This document shows positions 47,561 to 50,208 of a stretch of DNA of 50,208 nucleotides, one piece after another. Numbering within the stretch: the stretch's first letter is position 1; each line of letters opens with the position of its first letter. Source of the DNA: Lingula anatina (lineage: Eukaryota; Brachiopoda; Lingulata; Lingulida; Lingulidae); assembly GCF_001039355.2 (NCBI RefSeq), contig NW_019775539.1:22301-72508 (forward strand), written 5' to 3'. A model generated the notes under the pieces. The model was not told the DNA's origin, made no database searches, and saw only the letters and a program-made list of their open reading frames with translations. A program made the translations under genes and the position numbers.

Positions 47561-48987
47561 TTAGTTGATCATATAAAAATGGCAGTAAACTGTTTATTTC
47601 ATCTTATATTAAAAAGCCTTATGCTTGTTACACATTTTACTTACATTGGAATTACCTGTTGAGCATAATTAAAATTTGATGTTGAATTTGCAGTTTAACA
47701 TAATGTATTATTGCATCAGAATTGGTAGTCTCATATTTTGTGCATTATAAAGTCATTTGCCTAATTAATAGGTCATTAAATGAGATTACATAAAGCACAC
47801 TTGTTGATATTTCCTTGTAAACTACCAAAGGTTAAGCTCTCTGCTAGATCAATAATAGGAAGCAGTGATAATTATGCAGGTAAATTTTGTTTAATATTGC
47901 AAATAATTTTCTAGTTTTATTATGTTTTCCTTTTTAATTTTTTCTCAAACACTGGCATTTGTGACTTTTAACTCCCATCCACCCGAGGCTCTGCACATTT
48001 TCTGTATTTCCACATTAGCAGTTGTATTGGTTTTTATGTCTTTAAATATTATGTAATATTATTTTATGCACTGTCATCATTTTTCAAATATTGGGACTTT
48101 CATCATGTGAATTTGAATTCTCATGGTCCTGAAACTGTAATCTTATTGAAGGGGTGGATTGAGACCATCTTCTGGGTCTTCCGGAAAACGGTCAGGTTTT
48201 TAAGTTTATATTGACCGGTATCTATTTTTTTCTGTTGGAAGACCATCAAAATGGAGGATGGATCAACATATATACTTTGGAATACTGTCAGAAAATATCT
48301 CTGGATCCGCTCCTGTTATTGACCATGTTACCTGTTGTGCATAATTAAAGTTCAGTGTTGACATTATTTATTATTGCATCAAAATTGACAAAATGATCCA
48401 TTTTGCATCCATATTTTCCGTTTTTTGTCTGTACTTTTGACAGCTTTGCTGCCTTGTTTTCTTTATTCAGCAAACATGCAACAGTGATAACACATTTTAA
48501 GGAAAATTAATCGGCCTTTTGTCTTGCAACTCACAGGAGTGATCAGTCTGACTAGTTTATAGATCAAGTTTGAAAATAAGCTTGATCAGTTACGCTTTGA
48601 TGAAGTTATTGGTTTTTCTTCAGATGTAATTCTTAGGCATGTTAACAGTCTTTGTAGGGAACTAATTAGATATGTAAAAGTGTTGTTTTGACATTTTCTG
48701 CTTCTTAACAATATTGTTAGTTGTTTATATAAAAATGACAGTAAACCTGTTATCATGTTTTGTGTAATATCTGTACAGTTTGTCAGATTCAATCATTCAC
48801 TATGTTCAGAATCTCAGAATGGAGCAAATTGGACAATTAAAATTGTTCTATTGATATTTTTCCTATGTCAGCAATTTTCTTAGTATATCCTATAAAAATG
48901 ATAGTAAATTGATTTTGTTTTATGTAAAAAAGGTGTTGAAACTGAAAGTAAACTCAGTACAGTACTGTAATCTTTTGTTTACAATTT

Positions 48988-49270
48988 GGCATTTTCAAGG
49001 TGTAATGAAGGACTTCCAAGGGTTTGTAGACTTGCTAGTCACATTTTCTGAATATCCATGAATCTTTTATTTTATTAATAAAAATTGATGGTCATAATGC
49101 TGTTAAGTATTGTGTAATATTGCATCAAAATTGAAGACAGCCCTATTTTGGGCACTGCCTCCATAGTGACCATTTAAGGAAAACCATATCACTTACTTTT
49201 CTCACACTTACAGAAAAGATATGTAGGACTAAAATACAGCTTCAGTTGGAAAATCCGTCTCATTGGTTAT
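48988..49270. repeat. Segment repeated again at about 49352-49580
   Basis: GGCATTTTCAAGGTGT, AAGTCACATTT-like, AATATCCATGA, CCCTATTTTGGGCACTGCCT, GGAAAACCAT and CTAAAATACAGCTTCA recur in the same order about 364 bp later. This is a second class of diverged tandem unit, unrelated to the palindrome module. Confidence 0.65.
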
Positions 49271-50208
49271 TATTATTATTTTCTTTTATTTTATCATTAT
49301 TATTATTATATGTAAATTATACTGTTTTTAGTGAATTTTTTTCATATATTGGCATTTTCAAGGTGTGACTTAACTTCCATTGGCTTGCAAGTCACATTTC
49401 CTTAATATCCATGATACTTCTATTTCATTATTAAAATTGATATTTCATCAATAATGAAGAAAACCCTATTTTGGGCACTGCCTTTATAGTGGCCATCAAA
49501 GGAAAACCATGTCACTTTCTCGTCTCACACTTACAAGAAAGAAAGAAGACTAAAATACAGCTTCAATTGGAAAAACCTGTTTTATTGGTAAACTTTTCTG
49601 GAAATTAAAGATTTATATGAAAAAAACTGTTACTTATTATTTTTCAACTTACAAGAATGATTTTAAGGATTGACATACAGCTTAAATTGGAAAACCAGCT
49701 CTATTTGATTATCATTTTTATGTACAGACACAGATGTGTCTGTACATATAGCCATCACCTGCGTCTGTCGTCGTCGCCGTGCACTTTCACCGATAACACG
49801 ATAAGTCAAAAACCATTTTACCTTTTGGCTTGAAACTTACAGAACTGATGAATATTCATAATATGCAGGTCAAGTTCGAAAATCAGTGTGATCGGAGCAA
49901 TTTTATGGAGGTTATGCTGTTTTTATGTACAGACACAGATGTGTCTGTACATATAGCCATCATCTGCGTCTGTCGTCGCCGTCGTCACCGCCGTCGCCGT
50001 CGCCGTGCACTTTTACCGATAACACGATAAGTGGAAAACCATTTTACCTTTTGACTTGAAACTTGCAGAACTGATGAATATTCATAATATGCAGGTCAAG
50101 TTCGAAAATCAGCATGATCGGGTCACTTTTAGGGAATTTATGCTGTTTTTTCACTTTTTTCAGCATAAATGCAGCACCGATAACACGATGAGTGGAAAAC
50201 CATTTTAC

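Larger units (their letters stand above)
46412..50208. repeat. Degenerate repeat array with palindrome-headed units
   Basis: A complex of related modules. One module (about 150-205 bp) contains, in order, AACACGATAAGTGGAAAACC, TTTTGGCTTGAAACTTACAG, CTGATGAATATTCATAA, GCAGGTCAAGTTCGAAAATC and TATGCTGTTTTTTCACTTTT. Copies, some strongly diverged, begin near 46490, 46600, 46855, 46980, 47135, 48480, 49790 and 50010. Some copies start with a palindrome (14-bp arms TATGTACAGACACA, 2-bp spacer GA) followed by ATAGCCATCA and a GTC/GCC-rich tract: full at 46746-46775, 49719-49748 and 49924-49953, truncated at 46412-46433. The last two full copies are exactly 205 bp apart. Short open frames across copies start with similar sequence (MKLTELMNIYN, MKLTELMNIHN) but are repeat shadows. 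The family was not recognised. Confidence 0.75.

Noticed and set aside
46642-50030. Related short open frames starting MKLTELMNI
   Set aside because: They recur because the repeat module recurs, and each runs into the palindrome and GTC/GCC tract; no sign of selection for coding.
1-50208. CRISPR arrays, rRNA, tRNA genes or bacterial-type operon signals
   Set aside because: None were seen. The window is spliced eukaryotic DNA and no cloverleaf with both internal promoter boxes was found by eye.

Overview
This is an AT-rich animal nuclear window. Genes are split into many short exons with GT-AG (once GC-AG) introns, and gene content is typical of metazoa. Small introns, abundant TACATGTA-like words, simple repeats and a vesicular monoamine transporter suggest an invertebrate bilaterian, perhaps a mollusc or another lophotrochozoan. 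That lineage guess is inference only.

Layout, left to right. The last three coding exons of GALK2 (N-acetylgalactosamine kinase) lie on + (538-1768). A complete FAM227-family gene, probably FAM227B, lies tail to tail with it on - (2604-8332). A vesicular monoamine transporter (SLC18A/VMAT) on - occupies 10233-21260 and may have a distal 5' noncoding exon near 25.9 kb. Its 3' half is unusual: three versions of one 64-nt exon and two complete sets of the four terminal exons. This allows at least three transporter isoforms with different membrane helices and tails. A gene-poor stretch follows (about 22.9-28.4 kb). Next come a two-exon metallophosphoesterase on - (28483-29746) with a MITE-like hairpin in its intron, and a complete polyamine/spermine oxidase-like flavoenzyme on - (30560-34394). 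A 333-base assembly gap sits at 34838-35170. A mitochondrial GrpE gene (GRPEL1-like) on - (36629-38531) shares a 154-bp head-to-head promoter with a nine-exon gene on + (38686-45099). That gene encodes a YfeX-like dye-decolorizing peroxidase with a mitochondrial-type leader. The right end (46.4-50.2 kb) is a degenerate repeat array whose units carry a strong palindrome.

Functional links: GRPEL1 and the peroxidase both look mitochondrial and share a promoter containing an inverted pair of TCACATGA/TCATGTGA boxes, so co-regulation is plausible. GALK2/FAM227B looks like an ancient neighbour pair. The amine transporter and the amine oxidase are about 9 kb apart on the same strand; their shared chemistry may be coincidental.

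Main candidates for something undescribed: (1) the duplicated alternative 3' cassettes of the VMAT gene; (2) an animal mitochondrial DyP-type peroxidase driven by a bidirectional promoter; (3) the palindrome-headed repeat family. Exon coordinates were read by hand from splice signals, reading-frame phase and remembered family sequences; no alignment was run.
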